Shown: positions 41,859-50,143 of the stretch, piece after piece | Layout of the letters: each line of letters starts with the position of its first letter | How positions within the stretch are numbered: position 1 is the stretch's first letter | Origin: Pseudomonas corrugata | GTDB lineage: Bacteria; Pseudomonadota; Gammaproteobacteria; Pseudomonadales; Pseudomonadaceae | Assembly (NCBI RefSeq): GCF_001269905.1 | Contig: NZ_LHVK01000015.1 | Location: forward strand, 248,001 to 312,000 | Direction: 5' to 3' | DNA: 64,000 nt | Position numbers and translations under genes: made by a program | Notes under the pieces: model-generated | Database searches by the model: none | Told to the model about the DNA's origin: nothing | The model's input: the letters and a program-made list of their open reading frames with translations, nothing else

Positions 41859-42896
41859 CTATTTAGTCGGACGCAAAACAAAACGAATCAAAGCAATAAA
41901 CCCGGCCAATATAAAGCCAGTGATCGCCCCCAACACAACAATCAACATTTTCTTGGGTTTAATAGGACTCTCCGGCACCTCAACACTACCATCCTGCCGA
42001 TAAACCGAAATACGCTCAGGATCAATATTCAACTTACGGTAAAAGTTGTAGCGCATTTGCAGTGATCGAAGATCTGATATAAATGCATCATCAGATGTCC
42101 TCGACTCCAACGCATTGACTTCCGCCGCCAGCGCCTTGCTGCCTCGCTGATAATCCATCTTGCTACCCGTATCAACAGTGATATCAACAGCAGCAGAAGA
42201 GTTTATGGTCGGAGTTGTCAACCCAATCGCTTCGGCGATCTTCAGAGCCTCTCGTAGCTGTTGAATCCGATCCTCACGCAGCCGCTGCGCGGTTTCACGC
42301 AAGCTAACGATCCGCTGCTCGATATTCCGCGCCTTTACAGAAGCCTCAGTCGTAACGTTCTTGATAAGCTCCGATTCCGCGGCCTCACTGGCGCGCTGCA
42401 CATAGGCCTTAGCCCATTCTGTCGCTCGGACAGGGTCCCCGCCTTGTACGGTTACCGAGAAACGATCAGGAGTATCCTTACCCGGTCCCTTGACGACCAG
42501 CTCTCGAGAGAAACGCTCATATACACGATCAAGCGCTCCCTTTCGTTGGGACTCATCAAGCGAGGGAAGATAGATTTCATTGAAGAATTTTTGGCGAATC
42601 GACTCCGCCTGAAGATTCCGAGCAAACACGTCATAGACATGTCTAATGGAATAAGTATCAAGATCAGTACTTTTCCCCCGCCCGTAATTCAACTCAGCAA
42701 TACCATTCTGAGTAGGCGGCATAATGAAAAGCTTGGCTTCGTAAACTGGCTTACTAAGAAATGCGTAGGCGGCCGCGCCAATAGTGACCAACAACGTCAC
42801 CCCCACAATCAACCACTTCTGAGCCCAAAGCCCACGCACAAGCTCTATCAGATCTATCTCATCAGAGCCACGTACTTCAGCACGGTCATTTTGCAT
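41859..42896 (-). CDS. wzz: Wzz O-antigen chain-length determinant
   Basis: A 345-residue polysaccharide co-polymerase. The N-terminal TM1 (LWAQKWLIVGVTLLVTIGAA, about residues 23-45) is followed by the Wzz motif region PVYEAKLFIMPPTQ, a long helical periplasmic domain with the coiled arm VKARNIEQRIVSLRETAQRL, and TM2 at the C terminus (LIVVLGAITGFILAGFIALI) preceded by the Pro-rich VEVPESPIKPKK. It sets the modal length of O-antigen made by Wzy. The ATG at MQNDRAEV has GAGG 7 nt upstream, so a GTG five codons earlier is rejected. It has its own terminator and a candidate promoter at 43008-43037. Confidence 0.94.
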   Translation of the reverse strand: MQNDRAEVRGSDEIDLIELVRGLWAQKWLIVGVTLLVTIGAAAYAFLSKPVYEAKLFIMPPTQNGIAELNYGRGKSTDLDTYSIRHVYDVFARNLQAESIRQKFFNEIYLPSLDESQRKGALDRVYERFSRELVVKGPGKDTPDRFSVTVQGGDPVRATEWAKAYVQRASEAAESELIKNVTTEASVKARNIEQRIVSLRETAQRLREDRIQQLREALKIAEAIGLTTPTINSSAAVDITVDTGSKMDYQRGSKALAAEVNALESRTSDDAFISDLRSLQMRYNFYRKLNIDPERISVYRQDGSVEVPESPIKPKKMLIVVLGAITGFILAGFIALIRFVLRPTK

Positions 42897-43007
42897 GTAA
42901 GGCCTCGCCACCTTTGTTTGACATCACGCTTGCAGACAAACTGAACGCATGAAGAGACAGGACAGCAGGCAAAGCCCCGATGAACACCGTAACAAACCGA
43001 TTCAAAT

Positions 43008-43037
43008 TAAACACAAACCAAAACACCCGTAGTCAAA
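43008..43037 (-). promoter_or_regulatory. Candidate promoter of wzz
   Basis: On the minus strand, -35 TTGACT (43032-43037), an 18-bp spacer and a poor -10 TGTTTA (43008-43013), within the 191-bp AT-rich gap between the LapA-domain gene and wzz. Confidence 0.35.
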
Positions 43038-43087
43038 AATATTGTTGGCAGCGATCCTTACTACAAGACTACCAGGCTCACACTCCG

Positions 43088-43312
43088 TTATTTCAGTCGC
43101 CGCCGCATTCCATTGAACCATGTCAGCAACGGACCAATGATCATACCCATCAGCAGCGCCACCAGCACGAAAACCGAAACCGGTAGCTGCGGAGCCGACC
43201 AGCCAAGAAACAGCAAACCAACAGGCTGATTGTTTTCGAGCACGAACAGAACAATGACTGCAGCCACGAGCAGTCCTAGTGCGACAAGCACCAAACGCTT
43301 AAAGTTCCCCAC
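43088..43312 (-). CDS. LapA-domain (DUF1049) small membrane protein
   Basis: A 74-residue protein with two hydrophobic helices: RLVLVALGLLVAAVIVLFVL and PVSVFVLVALLMGMIIGPLL. Between them sits ENNQPVGLLFLGW, the family signature. The GTG start (VGNFKRLVL) has AAAGAGG about 5 nt upstream and is preferred over a TTG that overlaps ihfB. LapA-domain proteins (YciS in E. coli, near LapB) take part in lipopolysaccharide assembly control. The position after ihfB and before wzz is conserved in Pseudomonas. Confidence 0.85.
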   Translation of the reverse strand: MGNFKRLVLVALGLLVAAVIVLFVLENNQPVGLLFLGWSAPQLPVSVFVLVALLMGMIIGPLLTWFNGMRRRLK

Positions 43313-43338
43313 AAATACCTCTTTACTTTTATGCGACG

Positions 43339-43635
43339 TCAAAACTCATCACCCTCCTCCTCATTCACCCGATCCCTGAGCTCCTTGCCCGGCTTGAAAT
43401 GAGGTACGAATTTGCCGTCAAGGCTCACAGACTGACCGGTTTTAGGGTTACGTCCTACCCGCGGAGCGCGATAATGCAAGGAAAAGCTGCCGAAACCACG
43501 GATTTCGATACGATCTCCCGTAGCCAGGCATTGGGACATTTGCTCAAGCATGGTCTTGATAGCCAGCTCCACATCCTTGGATGAGAGTAGCCCTTGATGG
43601 GTGACAATACGTTCGATCAATTCCGACTTCGTCAT
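43339..43635 (-). CDS. ihfB: Integration host factor subunit beta
   Basis: A 98-residue HU/IHF-family protein. It has MTKSELIERIVTHQGLLSSKDVELAIKTML (helical dimer base) and the beta-arm GFGSFSLHYRAPRVGRNPKT, with the DNA-intercalating Pro in GRNPKTG. With IhfA it bends DNA sharply at specific sites in replication, recombination and sigma54 promoters. Glu/Asp-rich residues close the C terminus. AGAAGGG precedes the ATG. It lies in the conserved rpsA-ihfB order; in P. aeruginosa the equivalent gene himD bounds the O-antigen locus. Confidence 0.97.
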   Translation of the reverse strand: MTKSELIERIVTHQGLLSSKDVELAIKTMLEQMSQCLATGDRIEIRGFGSFSLHYRAPRVGRNPKTGQSVSLDGKFVPHFKPGKELRDRVNEEEGDEF

Positions 43636-43778
43636 ATTTTTCCCTTCTTTTTCAAGCAGCTAGGAAAATCGCTTGAAAAGGTTTTAGCATGGTCGAAGGG
43701 ATTTGAACAGCCCAAGTATTGACATTCATCTTTATTCCCCTGTCGCTCTTCCCACACAGATGCGGGATCTTCCTCAAG

Positions 43779-44057
43779 CTACCGACACATGACCAACATC
43801 GTCCGCGTCAGATAACCCGCCGGATTGAAGCCGAAGGGATAAGAGCTTTCATCCTTCGCATCGTCGGATCGGGTAATCACTTTATAACCCGCCCCCTTGC
43901 ACTCCCTGGCAGCCCGCTTATGACACTTATCCCAACCGGAGCCCAACCCTGAGCAATCGATCTCGATACCGCTGACACCGCGTACTGCGTGGGTCTTGGC
44001 GTTTGTGGAGCAAGCTGCCAGCGCCAATACCACTAACACAAGAAAGAGTCTGTTCAT
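43779..44057 (-). CDS. Small lipoprotein, function unknown
   Basis: A 92-residue protein with a lipoprotein signal peptide (MNRLFLVLVVLALAAC, lipidated Cys16). The mature part has three further Cys (IDCSGLGSGWDKCHKRAARECK) spaced as for possible disulphides, and a C-terminal FGFNPAGYLTRTMLVMCR. This resembles small Pseudomonas lipoproteins of unknown role found near ihfB/rpsA. No domain of known function is recognised. The gene lies between the rpsA terminator and ihfB and appears to be transcribed alone. Confidence 0.72.
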   Translation of the reverse strand: MNRLFLVLVVLALAACSTNAKTHAVRGVSGIEIDCSGLGSGWDKCHKRAARECKGAGYKVITRSDDAKDESSYPFGFNPAGYLTRTMLVMCR

Positions 44058-44237
44058 TCAAGTCCCACAGGCAGGGTTTCCATCCAATTTCAAACGGCCC
44101 CTGATCGCCATATAGATATTTGATCCACTTAACAAAAGAGACCGTTCTATCAAAGAATTGGTTTCATCGTGGCATGCATGAGCCCCCCCCGTAGGCATGC
44201 CCAGTCGGAAAGCTGAAATGAACGAAATCACAGCCAC

Positions 44238-44266
44238 AAAAAAGGGCGACCGAAGTCGCCCTTTTT
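44238..44266 (-). terminator. Rho-independent terminator of rpsA
   Basis: On the minus strand AAAGGGCGAC, a short loop and GTCGCCC are followed by TTTTTTG. The stem is also flanked by a T run on the plus strand, so it could work in both directions. It lies 16 bp after the rpsA stop. Confidence 0.85.
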
Positions 44267-44281
44267 ACAGAAAATCAGAAC

Positions 44282-45976
44282 TCAGTTCTGTTTTTCCGCT
44301 TGTGCAGCACGCAGCAGGTCACCCAGGGTGGTCGCTACTGGAGCATCCGAAGCAACTGGCTTGTCGCGCAGGCTCTGGATAGCTTCTTTCTCGTCTTCAA
44401 CGTCTTTCGACTTGATCGAGAGCTGGATTACGCGGCTCTTGCGATCAACGCTGATGATCTTGGCTTCTACTTCTTCGCCTTCTTTCAGAACGTTACGCGC
44501 GTCTTCAACGCGGTCACGGCTGATTTCGGAGGCTTTCAGAGTCGCTTCGATATCGTCGGCCAGGGTGATGATGGCGCCTTTGGCGTCAACTTCTTTCACG
44601 ATACCCTTAACGATTGCGCCTTTGTCGTTCTCTTGAACGTACTCGGAGAACGGATCGCTTTCCAGTTGCTTGATACCCAGGGAGATGCGCTCGCGCTCTG
44701 GGTCAACCGACAGGATAACGGTGTCCAGCTCGTCGCCCTTCTTGAAGCGGCGTACGGCTTCTTCGCCCACTTCGTTCCAGGAGATGTCGGACAGGTGAAC
44801 CAGGCCGTCGATGCCGCCGTCCAGACCAATGAAGATACCGAAATCGGTGATCGACTTGATGGTGCCGGAGATCTTGTCGCCCTTGTTGAACTGGCCAGAG
44901 AAGTCTTCCCATGGGTTGGACTTGCACTGCTTGATGCCCAGGGAAATACGACGACGCTCTTCGTCGATGTCCAGAACCATGACTTCCACTTCGTCGCCGA
45001 CTTGTACGACTTTCGAAGGATGGATGTTCTTGTTGGTCCAGTCCATTTCGGAAACGTGTACCAGGCCTTCAACGCCTTCTTCCAGCTCAGCGAAGCAGCC
45101 GTAGTCGGTGAGGTTGGTAACACGAGCGGTGACGCGGGTGCTTTCTGGGTAACGGGCTTTGATAGCGACCCATGGATCTTCACCCAGTTGCTTCAGGCCC
45201 AGGGAAACACGATTGCGCTCGCGATCGTACTTCAGAACCTTGACATCGATCTCGTCGCCAACGTTGACGATTTCCGAAGGATGCTTGATACGCTTCCAGG
45301 CCATGTCGGTGATGTGCAGCAGGCCATCGACGCCACCCAGATCGACAAATGCGCCGTAATCGGTGAGGTTCTTGACGATACCCTTGACCTGCTGGCCTTC
45401 CTGCAGCGATTCCAGCAGAGCTTCGCGCTCGGCGGAGTTTTCGGCTTCCAGGACACTGCGACGGGAAACGACAACGTTGTTGCGCTTCTGGTCCAGCTTG
45501 ATGACCTTGAATTCCAGCTCTTTGCCTTCCAGGTGCGTGGTGTCGCGCACTGGACGGACGTCAACCAGGGAACCTGGCAGGAACGCACGGATGCCGTTAA
45601 CGTCGACAGTGAAGCCGCCTTTAACCTTACCGTTGATAACGCCCTTGACCACTTCCTCAGCTGCGAAAGCCGCTTCCAGAACGATCCAGCATTCAGCGCG
45701 CTTGGCTTTTTCACGGGACAGCTTGGTTTCACCAAAGCCATCTTCAACCGAGTCCAGAGCAACGTGAACTTCGTCACCGACATTGATGTTCAGCTCGCCA
45801 GCATCGTTGTAGAACTGCTCAAGCGGGATGAGTGCTTCAGACTTCAGACCAGCGTGAACGGTTACCCAACGAGCTTGGTAATCGATATCAACGATAACAC
45901 CGGTGATGATGGAGCCTGCCTGAAGGTTCAGGGTTTTCAGGCTTTCTTCAAAGAGTTCCGCAAAGCTTTCGCTCAT
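44282..45976 (-). CDS. rpsA: 30S ribosomal protein S1
   Basis: A 564-residue protein of full S1 length. It begins with the ribosome-binding N terminus MSESFAELFEESLKTLNLQ, then six S1 (OB-fold) repeats. Repeats 3-6 share the pattern G(x)VKxxTDYGxFVxLxGxxGLxHxSDM, as in NLTDYGAFVDLGGVDGLLHI, NLTDYGCFAELEEGVEGLVH and SITDFGIFIGLDGGIDGLVH. S1 brings structured mRNAs to the ribosome and represses its own translation. It is preceded by an AGGA ribosome site and a leader with three stem-loops (45995-46086). Confidence 0.98.
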   Translation of the reverse strand: MSESFAELFEESLKTLNLQAGSIITGVIVDIDYQARWVTVHAGLKSEALIPLEQFYNDAGELNINVGDEVHVALDSVEDGFGETKLSREKAKRAECWIVLEAAFAAEEVVKGVINGKVKGGFTVDVNGIRAFLPGSLVDVRPVRDTTHLEGKELEFKVIKLDQKRNNVVVSRRSVLEAENSAEREALLESLQEGQQVKGIVKNLTDYGAFVDLGGVDGLLHITDMAWKRIKHPSEIVNVGDEIDVKVLKYDRERNRVSLGLKQLGEDPWVAIKARYPESTRVTARVTNLTDYGCFAELEEGVEGLVHVSEMDWTNKNIHPSKVVQVGDEVEVMVLDIDEERRRISLGIKQCKSNPWEDFSGQFNKGDKISGTIKSITDFGIFIGLDGGIDGLVHLSDISWNEVGEEAVRRFKKGDELDTVILSVDPERERISLGIKQLESDPFSEYVQENDKGAIVKGIVKEVDAKGAIITLADDIEATLKASEISRDRVEDARNVLKEGEEVEAKIISVDRKSRVIQLSIKSKDVEDEKEAIQSLRDKPVASDAPVATTLGDLLRAAQAEKQN

Positions 45977-45994
45977 TTTAATTCCTGTTGATTA

Positions 45995-46086
45995 GGGCGA
46001 AGAATACGCCCGCCTCCACACCCCAGACGGTGTGGGTTAGTTTCATATAGAAGAAGCACCGCAGGACTATGACTGGTCCCCTGCGG
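45995..46086 (-). promoter_or_regulatory. rpsA leader with three consecutive stem-loops
   Basis: On the minus strand, in transcript order: CCGCAGG...CCTGCGG (46059-46086), CCACACC-GTCTGG-GGTGTGG (46016-46035) and GGGCG-TATTCTT-CGCCC (45995-46011). The last ends about 18 nt before the rpsA ATG. In E. coli, S1 represses its own mRNA through a leader of successive hairpins, so these are candidate autoregulatory structures. The first hairpin may instead help end cmk transcripts. Confidence 0.5.
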
Positions 46087-46095
46087 AGCTTCCTG

Positions 46096-46785
46096 TCACC
46101 CGGCGATATCGCGAATGGCGATCTCGCTCATGATGCGTTGCAACACCTGGTCGATGGACAACTCCGTGGAATCCAGCTGTATCGCATCAGCCGCCGGTTT
46201 GAGCGGGGCTACTGCGCGCTGGGTGTCACGTTCATCACGTGCACGGATCTCACCTAGCAGACTCGACAGACTAACATCCTCGCCTTTGCCCTTCAACTGC
46301 AAATATCGGCGACGAGCCCGTTCCTCCGCACTGGCGGTGAGGAAAATTTTCAATGGCGCGTCCGGAAAGACAACCGTGCCCATGTCGCGGCCATCGGCCA
46401 CCAGCCCCGGCGGCTCCAGGAACGCACGCTGGCGCTGCAGCAACGCTTCGCGTACCGCCGGCAGCGCGGCGACCTGGGAGGCCCCGGCGCCCACGGTTTC
46501 GGTACGGATGACGTCGCTGACTTCATCGCCCTCCAGGACGATTCGCTGCAGTTGACCATCGGTCGCCGCAATGAATTGCACATCCAGATGCGCCGCCAGA
46601 GCCTTGAGCAGCTCCTCGTTGGTCAGGTCCACGCCATGGTTGCTGGCCGCAAACGCGAGCAGGCGATACAGGGCTCCGGAATCGAGGAGGTTCCAGCCCA
46701 GTTGTCTGGCCAGAATCCCGGCGATGGTGCCCTTGCCCGAACCGCTCGGGCCATCGATGGTGATGACCGGTGCCTTGATGTTCAC
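46096..46785 (-). CDS. cmk: Cytidylate kinase
   Basis: A 229-residue nucleoside monophosphate kinase. The P-loop TIDGPSGSGKGTIAG is at residues 8-22, followed by LLDSGALYRLLAFAA, VADGRDMGTVVFPDA (CMP-binding region), ASAEERARRRYLQL (LID), and EIRARDERDTQRAVAPLKPA. It phosphorylates CMP and dCMP. The GTG start overlaps the tyrA-aroA stop by 4 bp (GTGA), and a longer in-frame start is rejected. The aroA-cmk-rpsA order is widely conserved. Confidence 0.96.
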   Translation of the reverse strand: MNIKAPVITIDGPSGSGKGTIAGILARQLGWNLLDSGALYRLLAFAASNHGVDLTNEELLKALAAHLDVQFIAATDGQLQRIVLEGDEVSDVIRTETVGAGASQVAALPAVREALLQRQRAFLEPPGLVADGRDMGTVVFPDAPLKIFLTASAEERARRRYLQLKGKGEDVSLSSLLGEIRARDERDTQRAVAPLKPAADAIQLDSTELSIDQVLQRIMSEIAIRDIAG

Positions 46786-48989
46786 GACTGTGCCTCTTTT
46801 GCCACTCGAATGCCGACCTGTTCGCACAGCGCCAGGAAGTTCGGGAACGACGTCGCGACGTTGGCACAGTCATGGATGCGAATCGGCGCGCTCGCCCGCA
46901 GGGACGCAACACTGAAGGCCATGGCGATGCGATGGTCGCCGTGACCATGGACTTCGCCGCCGCCGATCTGGCCGCCATCGATGATGATGCCGTCCGGCGT
47001 CGGCTCGCATTTGACGCCCAGGGCCAGCAAGCCATCCGCCATCACCTGGATACGGTCCGATTCCTTGACCCGCAACTCTTCGGCGCCGGTCAGCACCGTC
47101 CGCCCCTCTGCACAGGCGGCAGCCACGAACAGCACCGGGAACTCGTCGATCGCCAGCGGAACCAGCGCCTCGGGAATCTCGATACCCTTGAGTTTAGCCG
47201 CTCTTACGCGAAGGTCCGCCACCGGCTCGCCGCCCACTTCACGCTGGTTCTCCAGGGTGATGTCGGCGCCCATCAGGTGCAGGATATCGATCACGCCCGT
47301 GCGGGTCGGGTTGATGCCTACGTGCTCGAGCACCAGCTCGGAGCCTTCGGCGATGGACGCGGCCACCAGGAAGAACGCCGACGAAGAGATGTCGCCCGGG
47401 ACTTCGATGTGGGTCGCGGTCAACTTGCCGCCCGACTCAACGGACGCCGTAGCGCCATCGACCGTGACCGGATAGCCAAAGCCACGCAGCATGCGCTCGG
47501 TGTGGTCACGGGTCGGCGCCGGCTCGGTGACAGTGGTCTTGCCTTCGGCATAGAGACCGGCCAGCAGCAGGCAGGATTTCACCTGGGCACTGGCCATTGG
47601 CATGGTGTAGGTCAGGCCCTTGAGTTTGTTGCCACCACGGATGACCATCGGCGGACGACCGTCGGCGGCCGTCTCGATGACCGCGCCCATTTCCCGCAGC
47701 GGGTTGGCCACGCGGTTCATCGGCCGTTTGGACAGCGACGCGTCGCCGGTCAGAGTGCTGTCGAAATCCTGCGCGGCCAGCAGGCCGGACAACAGGCGCA
47801 TCGAAGTGCCGGAGTTACCCAGGTAGATCGGGCCTGGCGCAGGCTTGAGGCCATGCAAGCCAACACCGTGGATCGTCACGCGACCGTGGTGCGGCCCTTC
47901 GATGACCACCCCCATGTCGCGGAACGCTTGCAGCGTCGCCAGGGCATCTTCGCCCTCGAGGAAGCCTTCCACCTCGGTCACGCCTTCGGCCAGGGAGCCG
48001 AGCATGATCGAGCGGTGGGAAATCGATTTATCGCCCGGTACACGAATACGCCCGCTCAGGGAGCCACCAGGTTGTGCCAGGAAAATCAGATCGTTGGAAT
48101 TCATAGCGTCCACATAGGCCCGACGGGCCAGGATTTTACTGAAATGCTCGCGGGCCACCCTGGCGCGTGTGAAAACGCCCAGCAATTGGTGCCCGTCCCC
48201 TGCATCGACCGCGTCGCGCAAGGCGTCGAGGTCGCTGCGAAATGTATCGAGTGTGCGCAGGACAGCTTCGCGATTGGCGAGGAAGATGTCGTGCCACATG
48301 ACCGGGTCGCTACCGGCGATTCTCGTGAAATCGCGGAAACCGCCGGCAGCGTAACGGAAGATCTCAAGATTTTCATTGCGTTTGGCCAATGAATCCACCA
48401 GACCGAACGCCAACAGGTGCGGTAAATGGCTGGTGGCGGCCAGGACTTCGTCATGACGCCCGACTTGCATGTGCTCGACATCGGCGCCCAATTCTCGCCA
48501 CAAGCGGTCCACCACCGCCAACGCAGCCGGATCGGTCTGATCCAGAGGCGTCAATATGACCTTGTGACGACGAAACAGCCCGGCGTTGGAAGCTTCCACA
48601 CCGCTCTGCTCGGAACCGGCAATCGGATGACCCGGAACGAAGCGTGCCGGCATCCCGCCAAAGGCTTCGGTGGCTGCGCGCACGACGTTGCCCTTGGCAC
48701 TGCCGACATCAGTCAGAATCGCCTGCCCCAGGTCCATGGTCGCCAGCCGTGCCAGGAGTTTCTCCATGGCCAGGATCGGCACCGCCAGCTGAATCACGTC
48801 AGCCCCTTGGCACGCAGCCGCCAGGTCGTCTTCGCAGCGGTCCACTACGCCTAGTTCCACCGCCAGCTTGCGCGACTGCGGATCCAGGTCGACGCCGACC
48901 ACCTCGCGGCACAGACCGCTTTCGCGCAAGCCCTTGGCGAACGAACCACCGATCAACCCCAGACCGACCACCACCAGGCGACCGATCAT
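46782..48989 (-). CDS. aroA: Bifunctional prephenate dehydrogenase / EPSP synthase (TyrA-AroA fusion)
   Basis: A 735-residue fusion. Residues 1-290 are a prephenate dehydrogenase with the NAD fold GRLVVVGLGLIGGSFAKGL, VDLDPQSRKLA and DVGSAKGNVVRAA, feeding tyrosine synthesis. Residues about 305-735 are 5-enolpyruvylshikimate-3-phosphate synthase with RVPGDKSISHRSIMLGSLAE, YLGNSGTSMRLLSGLLA, and RVKESDRIQVMADGLLALG. The fused form is characteristic of Pseudomonas and relatives. The ATG at MIGRLVVV is preferred; an upstream GTG at 49025 (12 more residues, overlapping hisC) is possible. It stands between hisC and cmk in the aromatic amino acid cluster. Confidence 0.95.
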   Translation of the reverse strand: MIGRLVVVGLGLIGGSFAKGLRESGLCREVVGVDLDPQSRKLAVELGVVDRCEDDLAAACQGADVIQLAVPILAMEKLLARLATMDLGQAILTDVGSAKGNVVRAATEAFGGMPARFVPGHPIAGSEQSGVEASNAGLFRRHKVILTPLDQTDPAALAVVDRLWRELGADVEHMQVGRHDEVLAATSHLPHLLAFGLVDSLAKRNENLEIFRYAAGGFRDFTRIAGSDPVMWHDIFLANREAVLRTLDTFRSDLDALRDAVDAGDGHQLLGVFTRARVAREHFSKILARRAYVDAMNSNDLIFLAQPGGSLSGRIRVPGDKSISHRSIMLGSLAEGVTEVEGFLEGEDALATLQAFRDMGVVIEGPHHGRVTIHGVGLHGLKPAPGPIYLGNSGTSMRLLSGLLAAQDFDSTLTGDASLSKRPMNRVANPLREMGAVIETAADGRPPMVIRGGNKLKGLTYTMPMASAQVKSCLLLAGLYAEGKTTVTEPAPTRDHTERMLRGFGYPVTVDGATASVESGGKLTATHIEVPGDISSSAFFLVAASIAEGSELVLEHVGINPTRTGVIDILHLMGADITLENQREVGGEPVADLRVRAAKLKGIEIPEALVPLAIDEFPVLFVAAACAEGRTVLTGAEELRVKESDRIQVMADGLLALGVKCEPTPDGIIIDGGQIGGGEVHGHGDHRIAMAFSVASLRASAPIRIHDCANVATSFPNFLALCEQVGIRVAKEAQS

Positions 48990-49017
48990 AGGTGCAGCAG
49001 GTTGCAGCGAGGTGACA

Positions 49018-50130
49018 TCAACCACGAGCCAGGACCTTGCTCAGCGCCTCGAGGAAACGGCTGTTTTCCGCTTGCAGGCCAACGGTGATACGCAGGTGGT
49101 TCGGCATGCCGTAATTGGCCACCGGACGCACGATCACGCCTTCACGCAACAGGCCCTGGAACACCGGTGCAGCAACACGACCCAGGTCGACGCAGATGAA
49201 GTTGCCTTTCGATGGAATCCAGCCCAGGCCCAACTCACGGAAACCCGCTTCCAGCTGCTGCATGCCGGTCTCGTTCAGACGACGGCTCTGAGCCAGGTAT
49301 TCCTCATCCTGCAACGCGGCGCAGGCGGCAGCCAGGGCGAAGCTGTTGACGTTGAACGGCTGGCGCACGCGATTCAGCACGTCGGCCACCACGGCGGTGG
49401 ACAGGCCGTAGCCGACCCGCAGCGATGCCAGGCCATAGGCCTTGGAGAACGTGCGCGAAACCAGCAGGTTCGGGTACGCCGCGAGGAAGTCCAGGCCATC
49501 GGGCAGGTCACTGCCTTCGGCGTACTCGATGTACGCCTCGTCCAGCACCACCAGCACGTGCTCCGGGACGTCCTGCAGGAAGTCGTCCAGGGCCTGGGCG
49601 TCGAACCAGGTGCCGGTCGGGTTGTTCGGGTTGGCAATGAACACCACCCGGGTGTTGGCGTCGATGGCCGCCAGCATGGCCGGCAGATCGTGCCCCCAAT
49701 CCTTGGCCGGAACCACGTGGGCATCGGCACCGACCGCCTGGGTGGCGATCGGGTAGACGGCAAACGCATGCTCGCTGAATACCGCATTGAGGCCCGGCGC
49801 CAAATAGGCACGCGCCACCAGTTCGAGAATGTCGTTGGAACCGTTGCCCAGGGTCACCTGGTTCAGCTCGACACCACAGCGCTCGGCCAGCAGGCTTTTC
49901 AAGGCAAACCCGTTGCCATCGGGGTAGCGGGTCAGCTCGGCCAGTTCGTCACGGATCGCCGCCAGCGCCTTGGGACCGGCACCCAGCGGGTTTTCGTTAC
50001 TTGCCAGTTTGACGATGCTGGCCGGATCCAGATCCAGCTCGCGAGCCAGTTCGTCCACGGGCTTGCCCGGAACGTAAGGCGAAAGTTGTTGCACGCCTGG
50101 CTGTGCCAGGGCGAGGAAGTTGCCACTCAT
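49018..50130 (-). CDS. hisC: Histidinol-phosphate aminotransferase
   Basis: A 370-residue class I/II PLP aminotransferase. It has KLASNENPLGAGPKA at the N terminus, the NPNNPTGTWF block, LDEAYIEYA, and the PLP Lys230 in SRTFSKAYGLASLRVGYG. In the pheA-hisC-tyrA-aroA order of Pseudomonas, this enzyme probably also serves as an aromatic aminotransferase (the HisC2 role); a second hisC for histidine synthesis would be expected elsewhere. It lies 13 bp after pheA and precedes tyrA-aroA. Confidence 0.94.
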   Translation of the reverse strand: MSGNFLALAQPGVQQLSPYVPGKPVDELARELDLDPASIVKLASNENPLGAGPKALAAIRDELAELTRYPDGNGFALKSLLAERCGVELNQVTLGNGSNDILELVARAYLAPGLNAVFSEHAFAVYPIATQAVGADAHVVPAKDWGHDLPAMLAAIDANTRVVFIANPNNPTGTWFDAQALDDFLQDVPEHVLVVLDEAYIEYAEGSDLPDGLDFLAAYPNLLVSRTFSKAYGLASLRVGYGLSTAVVADVLNRVRQPFNVNSFALAAACAALQDEEYLAQSRRLNETGMQQLEAGFRELGLGWIPSKGNFICVDLGRVAAPVFQGLLREGVIVRPVANYGMPNHLRITVGLQAENSRFLEALSKVLARG

Positions 50131-50143
50131 TTGCTATCCGCCC

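Noticed and set aside
44159..44204. GGCATGC...GCATGCC hairpin with an eight-C run as a possible phase-variable element
   Set aside because: It lies in a gap next to the rpsA terminator with no coding sequence to switch and no promoter spacing it could alter that I can see.
44300..45991. 563-codon open frame antisense to rpsA
   Set aside because: It arises from codon bias of the highly expressed rpsA gene; no start signal or known domain.
46872..48392. 506-codon open frame antisense to tyrA-aroA
   Set aside because: Shadow of the fusion gene; the sense strand shows clear catalytic motifs.
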